The notes: generated by a model from the sequence alone, not told the origin. Shown: positions 1 through 11,174, counted from the first letter of the stretch. The stretch: 42,257 nt of DNA from an uncultured Pseudomonadales bacterium (GCA_949430125.1 CASQMQ010000061.1:1-42257); one strand, 5' to 3'. Numbers and translations: made by a program.

Positions 1-806
1 GTAGTAAATGTATAAACTAGCTGCAACCCGTTATCGTTAAGCTCAAGTTCGTAGTCGGCCATACTTTCGGGTACAGCGCTCAGCTGATCACAGAGATCGA
101 GGATCAATTGCTTTTTGCCAAGCTTCGCCATCAGCTTTTCTTTGTTTTCCATCAGAATGATCTCGCCATTGTTAATCACTCCAATTCGGTCCGCTATCTC
201 TTCAGCCTCTTCGATATAGTGTGTGGTTAAAATGATCGTTACGCCTTCAGCTTTTAGTTCTTGCACGATCTCCCACATGTCTTTCCTAAGATTGACATCC
301 ACACCCGCCGTCGGTTCGTCGAGGAACAATACAGCCGGCTCATGGGAGAGCGCCTTTGCGATTAATACGCGACGCTTCATGCCTCCGGACAACGTCATGA
401 TCATATCGTCTTTCTTGTTCCACAGAGACAAAGAGCGAAGTACTTTCTCGATATGCGCAGCATTCGGTGGCTTACCAAACAGGCCGCGACTAAACCCGAC
501 AGTATTGAATACAGTTTCGAAGGAGTCGGTGGTGAGCTCCTGCGGAACTAACCCGATGATTGAACGTGTCTTGCGGAAATCTTTAATGATGTCGTAGCCA
601 TCTACGCTCACTGTCCCTGAACTAGGATTCACGATACCGCAAACGACAGAGATAAGAGTTGTCTTGCCAGCACCATTTGGTCCGAGTAGAGCGACAATTT
701 CCCCTTTCTCAATTTCGAGGTTTATATCTTTGAGCGCCTGAAAACCGCCCGGATAGAATTTATTCAAGCCGTTGATACGAAGAATAGGTTTTTCGTCAGA
801 GTTCAT
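1..806 (-). CDS. ABC transporter ATP-binding protein (C-terminus truncated by window edge)
   Basis: Reverse-strand reading from the ATG at 806 gives [57 protein letters not shown] (Walker A), then [32 protein letters not shown] (signature and Walker B). ORF runs off the left edge, so it is absent from the ORF track. Confidence 0.93.
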   Translation of the reverse strand, partial: MNSDEKPILRINGLNKFYPGGFQALKDINLEIEKGEIVALLGPNGAGKTTLISVVCGIVNPSSGTVSVDGYDIIKDFRKTRSIIGLVPQELTTDSFETVFNTVGFSRGLFGKPPNAAHIEKVLRSLSLWNKKDDMIMTLSGGMKRRVLIAKALSHEPAVLFLDEPTAGVDVNLRKDMWEIVQELKAEGVTIILTTHYIEEAEEIADRIGVINNGEIILMENKEKLMAKLGKKQLILDLCDQLSAVPESMADYELELNDNGLQLVYTFT

Positions 807-896
807 GGGCTGAGGAGTATGAACACTGTCACATACAAATACAACTTACGTTGTGGATGGATTATAACCGGCATCGCAGCTGCCTATACTGGCGCC

Positions 897-1545
897 ATGT
901 CAGAAGAACTCCATCTGCAGATTGATCGAGCGATTCCCTGGGTCGACGCTATTGTCGCTGCAGTACCTGATTCTATTTAAGCTGGGTACTATTCAACTTA
1001 TGGTACGAGCCGATAGCCTGGAATGATGGCAATTGGGTACGACTGGGCGCTGTTCAAATTCATCTTGCTACACTCAAGCGCTTTCATGGCCAGCATACTC
1101 AACCAGCAACAGGACACTAAAAATCAAATAAAAGTATCTGTCGGCCTTCTCACGTTCTATTCACTTATGATGTGGGCTTTCGAAGTGTCTCTAGATACAC
1201 CTGGCGCTGCTTTGAGTTTTCGCCGGCATCATTTTGGGACGCCGCCTCAATCTACTACTAAACTCGCAAGACTGCAAAAAAGCGATTGTGGCGAGATCGG
1301 GCATTGGCGTGCTACTTTACCTGCTCGTCGTATCTGGCACACTGTTTCTACCGATACCTGAACTCGGTATCATCGGCACGGTATTGGACGAGGTATATCC
1401 AGATAGAGGCGGTGGCCTCTGGGAAAAAGAGCCAGAACGTGCAATCGCAGTCGCTGCACTCTACTTCTTCCTCATTGGCCTCGCCGAGATCACCGTGCTG
1501 CGACCATCGAGTAAACAGAGCAGCGGCAATGCTCCGAATGAATAA
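897..1545 (+). pseudogene. Probable multi-pass membrane protein split over several frames (frameshifted)
   Basis: MSEELHLQIDRAIPWVDAIVAAVPDSI (897-980), then FYLSWVLFNLWYEPIAWNDGNWVRLGAV in another frame, FKFILLHSSAFMASIL...LMMWAFEVSLDTPGAALSF (ORF 1023-1361), and GRRLNLLL...GIGVLLYLLVVSGTLFLPIPELGIIG...AVAALYFFLIGLAEI (ORF 1234-1545). Consecutive frames read as one hydrophobic protein. Confidence 0.5.
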
Positions 1546-1572
1546 ACCTGCTATCAAGATGAGAAGACGCTA

Positions 1573-2923
1573 ATGAACCGATTAACCAGCAACGCCACAC
1601 ACTCGAAGCTTTTACAGATGTTGAATGTAATGAAACTGAGAGCAACATCTCTACTTTTATTGTCCGTATTCTTTTTCACGTTGTCTGGATATGCGCAGGA
1701 TACTGTTGAGCCCTCACTCAATACCGAAGAGATTGAACTCACTTCCTGGCTGGATTCGCAGGAAGAAAATATGCTCGAGATGCTCGAGCGGATCACCAAT
1801 ATTAATTCAGGGAGTCTCAACAAGCAGGGCGTCAATGAACTCGCTTCGATATTTGGCGAGGAATTACGCCAGCTAGGTTTTTCACTCTCAACCCTGCCCG
1901 GAGAAGTCATCGAGATGCCGAGCTGTCCAGGAAGCGATTACAATGTCGACGTCGCCGACCATATTCTTGCTAGCAAGAGTGGCAGTGGCTCAAAACTATT
2001 AATGATGGGCCATCTGGATACGGTGTTTCCTCCTGGGCAGCCCGTTCCAAGAATTTAGTCGCGAAGGTGACACTATGTATGGACCTGGCGTATCCGACAT
2101 GAAAGGCGGTTTGGTCGTGATGCTGTATGCACTCAAGGCACTGAACGAAAGCGGCGAGCTAGGGGATAAGTCTATTACCGTGCTACTCAATAGCGACGAG
2201 GAAATCGGCTCGCTCTCGTCCAGAAAGTATCTCGAAGAACAGGCGCTACTGCATGACTGGGGCCTAGTGTATGAATCATCTGGTAATAATCGGCTCACCA
2301 GAGAACGCAAGGGGTTGGGTCAGGCACGGTTCGTCGTGCACGGTAGAGCGTCTCATGCAGGTGGCGCTCACGAACAAGGCAGGTCGGCGATCAAAGAGCT
2401 AGCCTACAAAATAGTACAGATTGAGAACATTACAGACTATGAGACCGGAGTAACCGTCAACGTGGGCGTGATTAGCGGCGGAGAAGCACGCAATACAATA
2501 GCCCCCTGCGCAGAAGCACTAATAGATCTGCGCTATCCAGAAGCGCAGCAAGGTATTGATGCAGTCGCCCAGTTCGAAGAAATTTTCGGTAGCGTCTTTA
2601 GCTACCCAGTAAATTCCGGAGAAATCACAACTGAAAGTTGGAGCAATCTACATCGCCCAGCAAAGATAGCCACACCTGAGTCGGACTACCTATTAAACAA
2701 GACCATCGCCATTGGCCGCCTGCTAGGACAGGAGCTAGGTGTAGGTGATTCCGGCGGGGGAACCGATGGATCGCTTACTCAGGCAGTTGGGCTGCCGACG
2801 CTAGATTCCCTAGGCAGCGCCGGCACCGGCGCCCACTCCAATAGGGAGCAGGGCCGAGTGAGCTCACTGGTAGAACGCGCAAAACTCAGCGCGGTACTTA
2901 TCCGTAGACTGGCAGCGGAATAA
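1573..2923 (+). CDS. M20-family metallopeptidase (glutamate carboxypeptidase-like), secreted; one internal frameshift near 2035-2045
   Basis: Signal-peptide-like N-terminus (MKLRATSLLLLSVFFFTLSGYAQ), GHLDTVF and [11 protein letters not shown] metal-site motifs, DSGGGTDGS and GTGAHS near the C-terminus. Removing one G at CCTGGGCAG restores [33 protein letters not shown]. Confidence 0.88.
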
Positions 2924-3025
2924 ATGTTTTGATGCTATACATCGAAGTCCAGTCAATGAACTGGGCTCTTAGTGCCGGTTGGATTCTTTCCTGACCCGAA
3001 AAAAGAATAACGCTGAGGACAGCGA

Positions 3026-4381
3026 ATGACTGCGAACACCGATAGTAACTCCGAAAACACTTCCGAAGATTCAGCATCCAACTTATCGCCGGAAAAAGTA
3101 GCTGCCGCCAAGGCCTACCAGAACCCTTATTACCGCTATCTAGTGTTAGGCATACTCACAGCCGCCTATGTCTCCAATTTCGTAGACAGGCAGGTCATCA
3201 ATGTTCTCGCCCAGTTCATCATCGACGACCTGCAGATTAGCGATGGTCAATTTGGCATGCTATCCGGTCTCGCCTTCGCATTGATCTACACAACCCTCGG
3301 CATACCCATCGCGCGTTTGGCCGACATCAGTAACCGACGTAATATTATTGCTATATCAATTACCATATGGAGCATAATGACCGCTCTCTGTGGAGCGGCA
3401 AATAATTTCTTTCAGCTATTCATGGCTAGGTTTGGCGTCGGCGTCGGAGAAGCAGGAGGATCGCCTCCAGCTCACTCCATTGTCTCCGATATTTTCCCAG
3501 CAGCCCAACGAGCCACGGCTTTATCCATTTATTCTCTCGGAGTATACGGCGGCATTCTGGTCGGTACGGTCGGCGGCGCCTATCTCGTTCAATATTTCGA
3601 TTGGCGTACTGCTTTTGTAGTAGTTGCTATCCCTGGAATATTTCTCGCGCTACTCGTTAGATTCGTAATCAAAGAGCCGCCGCGCGGCATGGCTGAATCA
3701 CGCAAAGACGTGGCGCCACCGGGCTTCCTGCGTGTGCTGCATTTCCTTTGGGATAGAAAATCATTTAGACATCTTTCCTTTGCCTGCGCACTACATGCCT
3801 TCGTTACCTATGGCATGGGCAACTTTATGCCGCTATTTCTAGGTCGCGTCCATGGTATGCCAATTCTAGATGTGGGTTGGTACTACGGTATGATTGCGGG
3901 TATCGGTGGCTTGGCTGGCACGTTCTTTGGTGGTTGGATGTCAGACCGTATGGCAAACAAGACTGGGGACAAGACTTGGTATATATGGATTCCCTTCATC
4001 TCCACAATATTGGCAATTCCATTGGGACTAGTTACTTTTCTGCTGATGCCCAACGGATATAGCGCGGCATTCTCCTACTTTCTGCCGGTATTCTGTGGCG
4101 GATGGTATCTTGCGCCCTGCATTGCATCCACTCACTTCTTGGTTGGCATTCGCATGCGCGCCATGGCATCGGCGATCTTGCTATTCATGTTAAATCTAAT
4201 TGGCTTAGGGCTAGGCCCGATGCTAACTGGCTTCATGAGCGACTTTTTCGAACCAACTTACGGCTCTGATTCGCTGCGCTATGCGATGTCGATTACGCTG
4301 CTGGTGAATTTTTGGTGTGCCTTCCACTATTGGAAAGCGTCCCGCACGATTAGCGCAGATTTCGATAGGGCTCCAGACTAA
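3026..4381 (+). CDS. MFS transporter (Spinster-like)
   Basis: 451 aa intact ORF with about 12 hydrophobic segments; NFVDRQVINVLAQFIIDDLQISDGQFGMLSGLAFALIYTTLGIPIARLAD and ARFGVGVGEAGGSPPAHSIVSDIFP. Confidence 0.92.
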   Translation: MTANTDSNSENTSEDSASNLSPEKVAAAKAYQNPYYRYLVLGILTAAYVSNFVDRQVINVLAQFIIDDLQISDGQFGMLSGLAFALIYTTLGIPIARLADISNRRNIIAISITIWSIMTALCGAANNFFQLFMARFGVGVGEAGGSPPAHSIVSDIFPAAQRATALSIYSLGVYGGILVGTVGGAYLVQYFDWRTAFVVVAIPGIFLALLVRFVIKEPPRGMAESRKDVAPPGFLRVLHFLWDRKSFRHLSFACALHAFVTYGMGNFMPLFLGRVHGMPILDVGWYYGMIAGIGGLAGTFFGGWMSDRMANKTGDKTWYIWIPFISTILAIPLGLVTFLLMPNGYSAAFSYFLPVFCGGWYLAPCIASTHFLVGIRMRAMASAILLFMLNLIGLGLGPMLTGFMSDFFEPTYGSDSLRYAMSITLLVNFWCAFHYWKASRTISADFDRAPD

Positions 4382-4422
4382 GCAGATCACGAATAGAGTG
4401 CTAGCTTAGTTGCTAGGATGCT

Positions 4423-5802
4423 CTAGATCGCCTCGAGAGCCTGAGTGATCTTGCTTACGCCGATTACCTCGAGCCCTGGAATCTTGTTCTTCGGCGCATT
4501 CGCCTTCGGTACGATAGCTCTAGTGAAGCCATGTTTGGCTGCCTCCTGCAATCGTTCCTGCCCACCGGGCACAGGTCGAATCTCACCGGCTAAGCCCACC
4601 TCTCCGAACACGACCAGATCCTTGGGCAGGGATTTATCCTGAAAGCTGGATACGATCGCGAGCAACAATGCCAAGTCGGCACTTGTCTCGGTCACTTTGA
4701 CCCCGCCCACGACGTTAACGTAGACATCCTGATCCGCCATATACAATCCGCCATGACGGTGCAGAACTGCTAGCAGCATGGCTAAGCGGTTCTGCTCGAG
4801 ACCGACTGCCACTCGACGAGGGTTACCTAATTGACTGCCATCGACCAGGGCTTGAATCTCCACCAGCAGAGGGCGCGTGCCCTCCCATAACACCATGACT
4901 ATCGAGCCGGGTGTGTCTTCTTCGGTTCGCGCCAAGAATATCGCAGAGGGGTTCTTAACTTCTTTGAGCCCAGTTTCCGTCATGGCAAACACGCCTAGCT
5001 CGTTGACTGCTCCGAAGCGATTCTTCTGCCCACGTAGGATGCGATACTTACTGTCGTTGCCGCCCTCCAACATGATGAAGCAATCGATCATATGTTCCAG
5101 CACTTTGGGGCCCGCCAGATTGCCATCCTTCGTCACGTGACCAACCAGAAATAAAACCGTGTTGGTCTGCTTCGCATACTGAATAAGATAGGCGGCGCAC
5201 TCGCGCACCTGAGAGACACTGCCTGGTGCCGACGCCACGTCGCCGCTATGCATGACCTGAATCGAGTCCACAACCAACAGCTGTGGCTGGTGCTCCTGGG
5301 CCGCCTTACAAATCTGCTCGACATTAGTCTCGGCCAGCATCTTTAAATTCTTCTGGGGCAGATTCAAACGCTTTGCGCGCATGCCAACCTGCTGCAAGGA
5401 TTCCTCTCCAGTGACATACAGGGCTGGCTTTCCGGTATTTGCTAACAGGCACATTATTTGCAGTAACAGCGTACTCTTGCCCGCGCCTGGATTGCCACCG
5501 ATCAGAATGGCCGACCCCGGCACCAGACCACCGCCGAGAACGCGATCCATCTCATCGATGCTGCTGCTAAAACGCGGGAGGGCCTCTAGGTCTATGTCGG
5601 AAAGATTCTGTACATTAGATTTATCGCCGGAGTAACCCTGCTTGCGGAAGTCGGCTTTGGTTGCTGGCGAGGTGCTACTGCTATTGCCTAGGTTAATCTG
5701 CGATAGCGTATTCCATGCCTTACAGGAGGCACATTGCCCCTGCCATTGACCGTGTTCAGTGCCACAGTCTGTGCAGACGAATGCGATTTTGTTTTTAGAC
5801 AT
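4423..5802 (-). CDS. radA: DNA repair protein RadA
   Basis: N-terminal CxxC zinc motifs (FVCTDCGTEHGQWQGQCASCKAW), Walker A GGNPGAGKSTLL, KNRFG motif (GQKNRFGAVNELGVF), Lon-like C-terminus. Confidence 0.97.
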   Translation of the reverse strand: MSKNKIAFVCTDCGTEHGQWQGQCASCKAWNTLSQINLGNSSSTSPATKADFRKQGYSGDKSNVQNLSDIDLEALPRFSSSIDEMDRVLGGGLVPGSAILIGGNPGAGKSTLLLQIMCLLANTGKPALYVTGEESLQQVGMRAKRLNLPQKNLKMLAETNVEQICKAAQEHQPQLLVVDSIQVMHSGDVASAPGSVSQVRECAAYLIQYAKQTNTVLFLVGHVTKDGNLAGPKVLEHMIDCFIMLEGGNDSKYRILRGQKNRFGAVNELGVFAMTETGLKEVKNPSAIFLARTEEDTPGSIVMVLWEGTRPLLVEIQALVDGSQLGNPRRVAVGLEQNRLAMLLAVLHRHGGLYMADQDVYVNVVGGVKVTETSADLALLLAIVSSFQDKSLPKDLVVFGEVGLAGEIRPVPGGQERLQEAAKHGFTRAIVPKANAPKNKIPGLEVIGVSKITQALEAI

Positions 5803-5867
5803 ACTCTGTATTCAGCTTTTCTGTAGTTTGCTTTGTTAGAAATGGGTGAGGAAAAGTGCATCCCAAG

Positions 5868-7021
5868 TCACTCATCAGTATAGACAAATTCAACTCGCTT
5901 GGTGACTTTGCAGAACAATTCGTAGGAGATTGTATCTGCATAGCGGGCTACCTCATCGGCCGAAAGCCCATCTCCCCATAGCACAGCGTCATCGGCTATC
6001 TTTACCGTATCGAGTCCAGTCAGGTCGATCGCAATCGTGTCCATAGACACTCGACCTAGTAGTCCAGCGCGGCGTGGCCCCTGCTTAGTATTGACCAGAA
6101 CTGGCGTACCATTCTTCGCCGAGCGCGGATAGCCATCGGCGTAACCTATGGAGACGATCCCTACCCGCGTGTATTGTCTACAACGATGGGTCGCGCCGTA
6201 GCCTATAGTGCCGCCAGCCTCAACGTTGTTGATAGCAATGATCTTCGCGCGCAGCGTCATGACTGGCAGCAGCCCTATTTCCTCGCGCAGTGCGGTTCGT
6301 AAAAGGCGATCCGCCATACAACATAAACCCGGGCCGCACGAATTGATGATGCGTTTGGGGAAGTGACAATATGCCGGCCGAAGCGGCGAGGCTTGCCTGC
6401 ACCGGCCCCTGAGTCGAGTTAGCGATCTGCTGTTTAAGCGAGTCGAACTCCGCTATCTGCCTTTGTGTGAAGTTCCACCGCGGATTGACTCTCGGGATCG
6501 TCGGCGCTGGCGAGATGAGACATGAATACGACCTCTGTCTCCGGGTGCCGGTGCAAGTCTCCATAGACTCGCAAGGCCTGTTCTTTGTCGAGGCCGAGTC
6601 GATTCATGCCGCTATTGAACTTCACCCAAACTCTGCCAACCCCGTGAGAGATTTCGGTTTCCAGATATTTATCGATTTCCTCAAACTGATACATCGAATG
6701 AATCACAGGCTCAATCTTGTGATTGAGACAGAGATCCATTTCCACTTTGTCACGAAACCCAGAAAGGAGGAGGATTGGAGTACTAATGCCGAGGGTACGC
6801 AGCTGAATGGCTTCTTCCATAGAAGCCACAGCAAGGGCTGCAAATTTTCTGTGCATCGCATTCAGCGCCAACGCCACTTTTTCGACGCCATGGCCATAGG
6901 CATTCGCCTTTATCACAGGAACGATTTGTGATTCGGGACAATGAGCGCTTACTTGTGAGAGGTTTTTCTTGAGCGCACGTAGGTCTATCGTAGCCCGAGC
7001 TCTAAATGAGGAGTCAATCAT
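5868..7021 (-). CDS. alr: Alanine racemase, split into three frames by two single-base insertions
   Basis: MIDSSFRARATIDLRALKKNLSQV..VPVIKANAYGHG (PLP Lys), ..RQIAEFDSLKQQIANSTQGPVQASLAASAGILSLPQTHHQFVRPGFMLYG, then ..ALREEIGLLPVMTLRAKIIAINNVEAGGTIGYGATHRCRQYTRVGIVSIGYADGYPR. Both frame changes are +1; candidate sites are homopolymers near 6462-6464 and 6301-6304. Confidence 0.93.
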
Positions 7022-7048
7022 GATCGATCCGGATCAGTTGCGGCGTGA

Positions 7049-8454
7049 CTATCCATGGGTGTAGCTGTCGTCGTACCTCGGTTGTGCATGATTCTCGAAG
7101 CGAGTGTACTTACCAACGAAACTCAGCCTTACTGTGCCGATCGGACCGTTACGGTGCTTACCAATAATCACTTCGGCTACTCCCTTGTCCGGCGAATCCT
7201 CATTGTAGACCTCGTCTCGGTAGATGAACGAGATAATATCGGCGTCCTGCTCGATCGCACCCGATTCACGCAGGTCCGACATTACGGGCCGTTTGTTTGG
7301 TCGTTGCTCGAGGCTACGATTGAGCTGCGACAGTGCTATAACTGGACACTCGAACTCGCGCGCCAACAACTTCAGTGATCGTGATATCTCAGAGATCTCT
7401 CCGACGCGATTGTCGCCAAAGCCTTTGATTTGCATTAGCTGTAAATAGTCCACTACCACCATACCGAGGCTGCCATGCTCGCGCACGATTCTGCGTGCCC
7501 GCGCTCGCATCTCCATCGGACTCAATGCTGCACTGTCATCGATGAAAAGGGGTCGGTCTTTAAGTTTCGCCACGGCGTTGTTAAAGCCCGGCCAATCTTC
7601 TTCAGTTAGTTTCCGGTACGCAGTTTGGTCTGATCTAGCTTGCCGATCGAAGAGAGCATACGAAAGATGAGGCTCTGTGCTGGCATCTCGAGACTGAAGA
7701 CCAGTACTGGCTCGTCAGAGCTCATCACTGCATTCTCAACCAGATTCATGGCAAATGCCGTCTTACCCATCGAGGGCCTTCCGGCGACGATAACCAAATC
7801 CGATTTCTGCCAGCCGGAGGTCATCTCATCAAGATCGGTAAAGCCAGTGGACAGGCCAGTGAGGCTGCCATCTAAGCCCGCAAGTTCATCGATTCTATCC
7901 ACGGCCTTGCTGAGCAAGGGATTGATAGGGACGGGGCCCTGATCCTGCGGTCGCTCATCCGCAATGCTAAAGACTTCTTGCTCTGCCTCGTCCAAGACGA
8001 CGGCGGCCTTCTTGCCACCGGTGTTGTAGCCGCTGTTGGCAATACCGTTGGCGACACTGATCAACCGGCGCAGGATCGCCCGCTCGCGAATGATCTCGGC
8101 GTAGGCATGTATATTTGCCGTGCCTCTGGCATTGTCTGTCAACTCGCTAAGGTACTCGATGCCTCCAGCACTTTCTAATTCGTTCAAGCTATTAAGGGAT
8201 CCCATCAATGTCACGACATCGATAGGACTGCGGTCTTCGCTTTGCTGTGACATTACTCGGAAGATGATCTGATGCTCAGGGCGATAGAAATCTTCGGGAA
8301 GCAGCACATCTGCCAGATTGTCCCATTCTGTGTTGTCCAGCATCAGACCGCCCAATACCGCCTGCTCCGCATCGACTGAATGAGGGGGCACTTTCAATGC
8401 CGCTACATTACTAATTGCACGGTTCTGAGGACTATGAGGGGTATCAAAAGACAT
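7049..8454 (-). CDS. dnaB: Replicative DNA helicase DnaB, with a single-base deletion near 7610-7612
   Basis: ORF 7606-8454 (PPHSVDAEQAVLGGLMLDNTEWDNLADVL.., GRPSMGKTAFAMN) continues in ORF 7049-7573 (DRPLFIDDSAALSPMEMRARARRI..VVDYLQLM..). Adding one A to GGAAAC gives TGKLTEEDWPGFNNAVAKLKDRPLFIDD. Confidence 0.95.
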
Positions 8455-8497
8455 CTTTTGCTTCTATTTGATTGAGATTTGTTCTTAGAAAGAGGCG

Positions 8498-8529
8498 AAA
8501 AAAAACACCAACTGAGTGAACAGATGGTG
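8498..8529 (-). terminator. Rho-independent terminator downstream of rplI
   Basis: Minus-strand CACCATCTG-TTCACT-CAGTTGGTG (one T-T mismatch) followed by TTTTTTTT, between rplI and dnaB. Confidence 0.8.
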
Positions 8530-8605
8530 CTTGATGAAGATAGATTGGTCAAGGGCTAGAAACAGACTCCTCTAGCCTTAGGCGATTAAACCTAGAGATT
8601 CAATC

Positions 8606-9184
8606 TTAGTCTTCCTTTGTCTCTACTTTCTCTTCCTCGGCTTGCTCAGCTTCTTCCTTCGCAGCCACTTCAGCAGCCTCGGCCTCTTCTATCTCTTCGA
8701 TCATGCTGCCGTCAGCGCTGACGCCTGCAGCGGCATCAAGCCCTTGAACTGCAAGATTGATAGTCGCAGTAACTGAGTAGCCAAGATCCAATACGACCTC
8801 AAAGCTGCCCAACTCGCGAATAACACCGTTTGGCAGCAATACTTCTGCCTTAACGATATCGGAGCCGCATTGCGCGTTCAATGCATCCGCAATATTCTGC
8901 GTACCAACAGAGCCGAATAGCTTGCCTTCATCGCTCGCATTTACCTGCATGCTAAGCGAAGCATCAGCAACGACAGCCTGACGCTTCTGCGCGGCGGCTA
9001 CGTTGGAATCGTGAGCTGCCATTAGTTCTGCTCTACGACCTTCAAAATCGGCCAGGTTCTGCTTTGACGCAGGTATCGCTTTTCCCTTTGGGAACAGAAA
9101 GTTGCGCGCAAATCCAGATTTCACATTAGCGGTATCGCCGATTTCACCCAGGTTTGCCATTTTCTCAAGCAAGATAACGTTCAT
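8606..9184 (-). CDS. rplI: 50S ribosomal protein bL9
   Basis: MNVILLEKMANLGEIGDTANVKSGFARNFLFPKGKAIPA; long acidic C-terminal tail; synteny. Confidence 0.97.
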   Translation of the reverse strand: MNVILLEKMANLGEIGDTANVKSGFARNFLFPKGKAIPASKQNLADFEGRRAELMAAHDSNVAAAQKRQAVVADASLSMQVNASDEGKLFGSVGTQNIADALNAQCGSDIVKAEVLLPNGVIRELGSFEVVLDLGYSVTATINLAVQGLDAAAGVSADGSMIEEIEEAEAAEVAAKEEAEQAEEEKVETKED

Positions 9185-9241
9185 TGGTTCTTCCTCATCT
9201 CTAATTCTTATCTAGCATTGACTGCCAGTGCTTCATTCTGT

Positions 9242-10069
9242 TTACGCCGGCTTCTGCAGGCGCGTTCTAAAATCGTACCAGCTATCTAGTAGTGCAAGCA
9301 GCACGATCATATTCGCTATTAATGGCAACACGATTATCGCATACAGCACGGCTAACCAGAGGCTCGATAACTTCTTCGCCGCCACCACCGCATGTACTAG
9401 GGCAAGCCCGGAGAACATCAGCGGTAAAACCAAATACAGCATCCAACTTTGCGGGATTAGTATCCCAAAATTTGCCAGCATCATTGAGCCGACTAGAAGC
9501 AGTGCCACTTTCTGTTCTACCCGGAGTCCATGAAATTCTTTTTGAAATCCACCGGGATTAAACACTGCAGCCTGCATCCAGCGAGAAAGCATCAGCAGGA
9601 CTATGGCGAGAAACATATAGACCGCGCCCATAAAGCTGGTCATAACATTTCTCAACGAATCCAGTTGCTCGCCTTGTATGCCGTTTGCATCGAAGTAGGG
9701 CTGCATCTGAAGAAAGATCAAATCCAACACTGCCGGCTGCAAACGCAAGTAAATCTCTACGCAAAGACCAACGACGATTGACCCTAGCAGAGTAAATTCC
9801 CAAGACTCTGATGCTCTCAGTAGTCCTGCCAATCCGGTAATTCCCAACAACATAATCAAGGGAACTGGATCGCCTGCTATGGCCCACCCGCCTATCGGGA
9901 AAATGGCCCAAACTAAAACCTGCGTGGCCTCGGTCAAACCTTTGCGTAATACGACTAAGCCAACTACTACCGGACTTAGAAAATTTACGATGGGTATCAG
10001 GCCTAATAGCAGTACTGCCATTATGGCCTGCTTGCGTCCCTTCATTACGAATTCAGCAAGGCCGCGCAT
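9242..10069 (-). CDS. DUF2232-type membrane protein of the rpsR-rplI interval
   Basis: 275 aa polytopic membrane protein between rpsR and rplI; family call rests on position and hydrophobicity. Confidence 0.75.
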   Translation of the reverse strand: MRGLAEFVMKGRKQAIMAVLLLGLIPIVNFLSPVVVGLVVLRKGLTEATQVLVWAIFPIGGWAIAGDPVPLIMLLGITGLAGLLRASESWEFTLLGSIVVGLCVEIYLRLQPAVLDLIFLQMQPYFDANGIQGEQLDSLRNVMTSFMGAVYMFLAIVLLMLSRWMQAAVFNPGGFQKEFHGLRVEQKVALLLVGSMMLANFGILIPQSWMLYLVLPLMFSGLALVHAVVAAKKLSSLWLAVLYAIIVLPLIANMIVLLALLDSWYDFRTRLQKPA

Positions 10070-10081
10070 GGTTATAACCTT

Positions 10082-10312
10082 TTAAACCTGATGGCTATCC
10101 GTGTAAGGAATCAACGCCAAGTAGCGCGCACGCTTAATTGCAGTTGAAAGCTGACGCTGATAACGAGCCTTTGTGCCGGTGATTCTGCTAGGGACAATCT
10201 TACCCGTCTCAGAAACATACGCTTTCAAAGTTTCAAGATCTTTGTAATCTATTTGTACTGTACCTTCTGCAGTGAATTTGCAGAATTTACGCCGTCTAAA
10301 ATAACGAGCCAT
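10082..10312 (-). CDS. rpsR: 30S ribosomal protein bS18
   Basis: [74 protein letters not shown]. Confidence 0.98.
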   Translation of the reverse strand: MARYFRRRKFCKFTAEGTVQIDYKDLETLKAYVSETGKIVPSRITGTKARYQRQLSTAIKRARYLALIPYTDSHQV

Positions 10313-10373
10313 AATTTTTATCCTGTCTGTCTATCTCTATTCTTACTAGGAAAGGGTTCGGATTCGCAGTGAC

Positions 10374-10944
10374 TTAGTCCTGCTTCTCTGCGTCAGGAGC
10401 AGTAGCTTCTTCAGCTGGTGCTTCCGGTGCAGCTGCAGGCACTTCTTCAGCTGTTGCATCCGGTGCAGCTATCTTCAGGGGCTTCTTCTACAGGAGCCTC
10501 TTCAGCAGGAGCGGCAGCTTCTTCCGCGGCTTTCGCTGCAGCTGCTTTTGCTGCAGACGCTGCGGCTGCGTCATCTTCCATCTTGCGCTTCTGCTCGGCA
10601 CGTTGCTTGCGCTCTTTGCCTTCGCGCTCGCCCTTCAGAATAAAAGTTTCTTCCGTTACAGGCGCCTTTGTCTTAATAACAAGGTTACGAATAACCGCAT
10701 CATTGAAGCGAAATAGAGTAGTAAGCTCTTCCAAAGCTTCACCGTTGCACTCGATGTTCATGAGTACGTAGTGCGCTTTGTGGATCTTATTTATTGGGTA
10801 GGCGAGTTGGCGTCTGCCCCAGTCTTCCAATCGGTGAATCTGCCCACCGCTATCGGCCATCAACTGAGTATAGCGCTCGATCATCCCGGCGACCTGCTCT
10901 GACTGGTCGGGATGCACCAAGAATACAATTTCATAGTGTCTCAT
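10374..10944 (-). CDS. rpsF: 30S ribosomal protein bS6 with Ala/Pro/Glu-rich C-terminal extension; single-base frameshift near 10468-10474
   Basis: [25 protein letters not shown]..; after correction the tail reads [37 protein letters not shown] and stops at 10374. Confidence 0.95.
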
Positions 10945-11012
10945 AGAGACTCCTTCTGGGTTAATGCCTTCCATCAGCACTGATGTGCGCGGTAAGACAA
11001 GGAGTTATGTAG

Positions 11013-11033
11013 CTGCGGAAACTAGTCCCGCAG
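11013..11033 (-). promoter_or_regulatory. rpsF leader hairpin with CCG on the 3' arm (candidate S6:S18-type autoregulatory element)
   Basis: Minus-strand CTGCGG-GACTAGTTT-CCGCAG, about 70 nt upstream of the rpsF start. Confidence 0.35.
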
Positions 11034-11142
11034 ATAAAAACGAGGGGGAATTCTAGGGATTCTGAGTGGGGGATGCAAGCTTTACTCATACTTAGAGAGG
11101 CTAAATCACGATTAATAGGCCGTTTCTTTCTATTTCTAACCA

Positions 11143-11174
11143 ATACTGAAAAGTCATGCATGGCTTTTCAGTAT
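11143..11174. repeat. 32-bp near-perfect palindrome in the rlmB-rpsF intergenic region
   Basis: ATACTGAAAAG-T-CATGCATG-G-CTTTTCAGTAT; only the T/G pair is non-complementary. Confidence 0.8.

Noticed and set aside
4386-4440. Bidirectional terminator between the MFS gene and radA (TAGAG..GCTAGC..GCTAG..CTCTA)
   Set aside because: Stem is interrupted by unequal internal loops and has no U-tract; too weak to call.
10961-11161. 66-aa ORF in the rpsF leader
   Set aside because: No protein-like features; overlaps the leader hairpins and has no convincing ribosome binding site.
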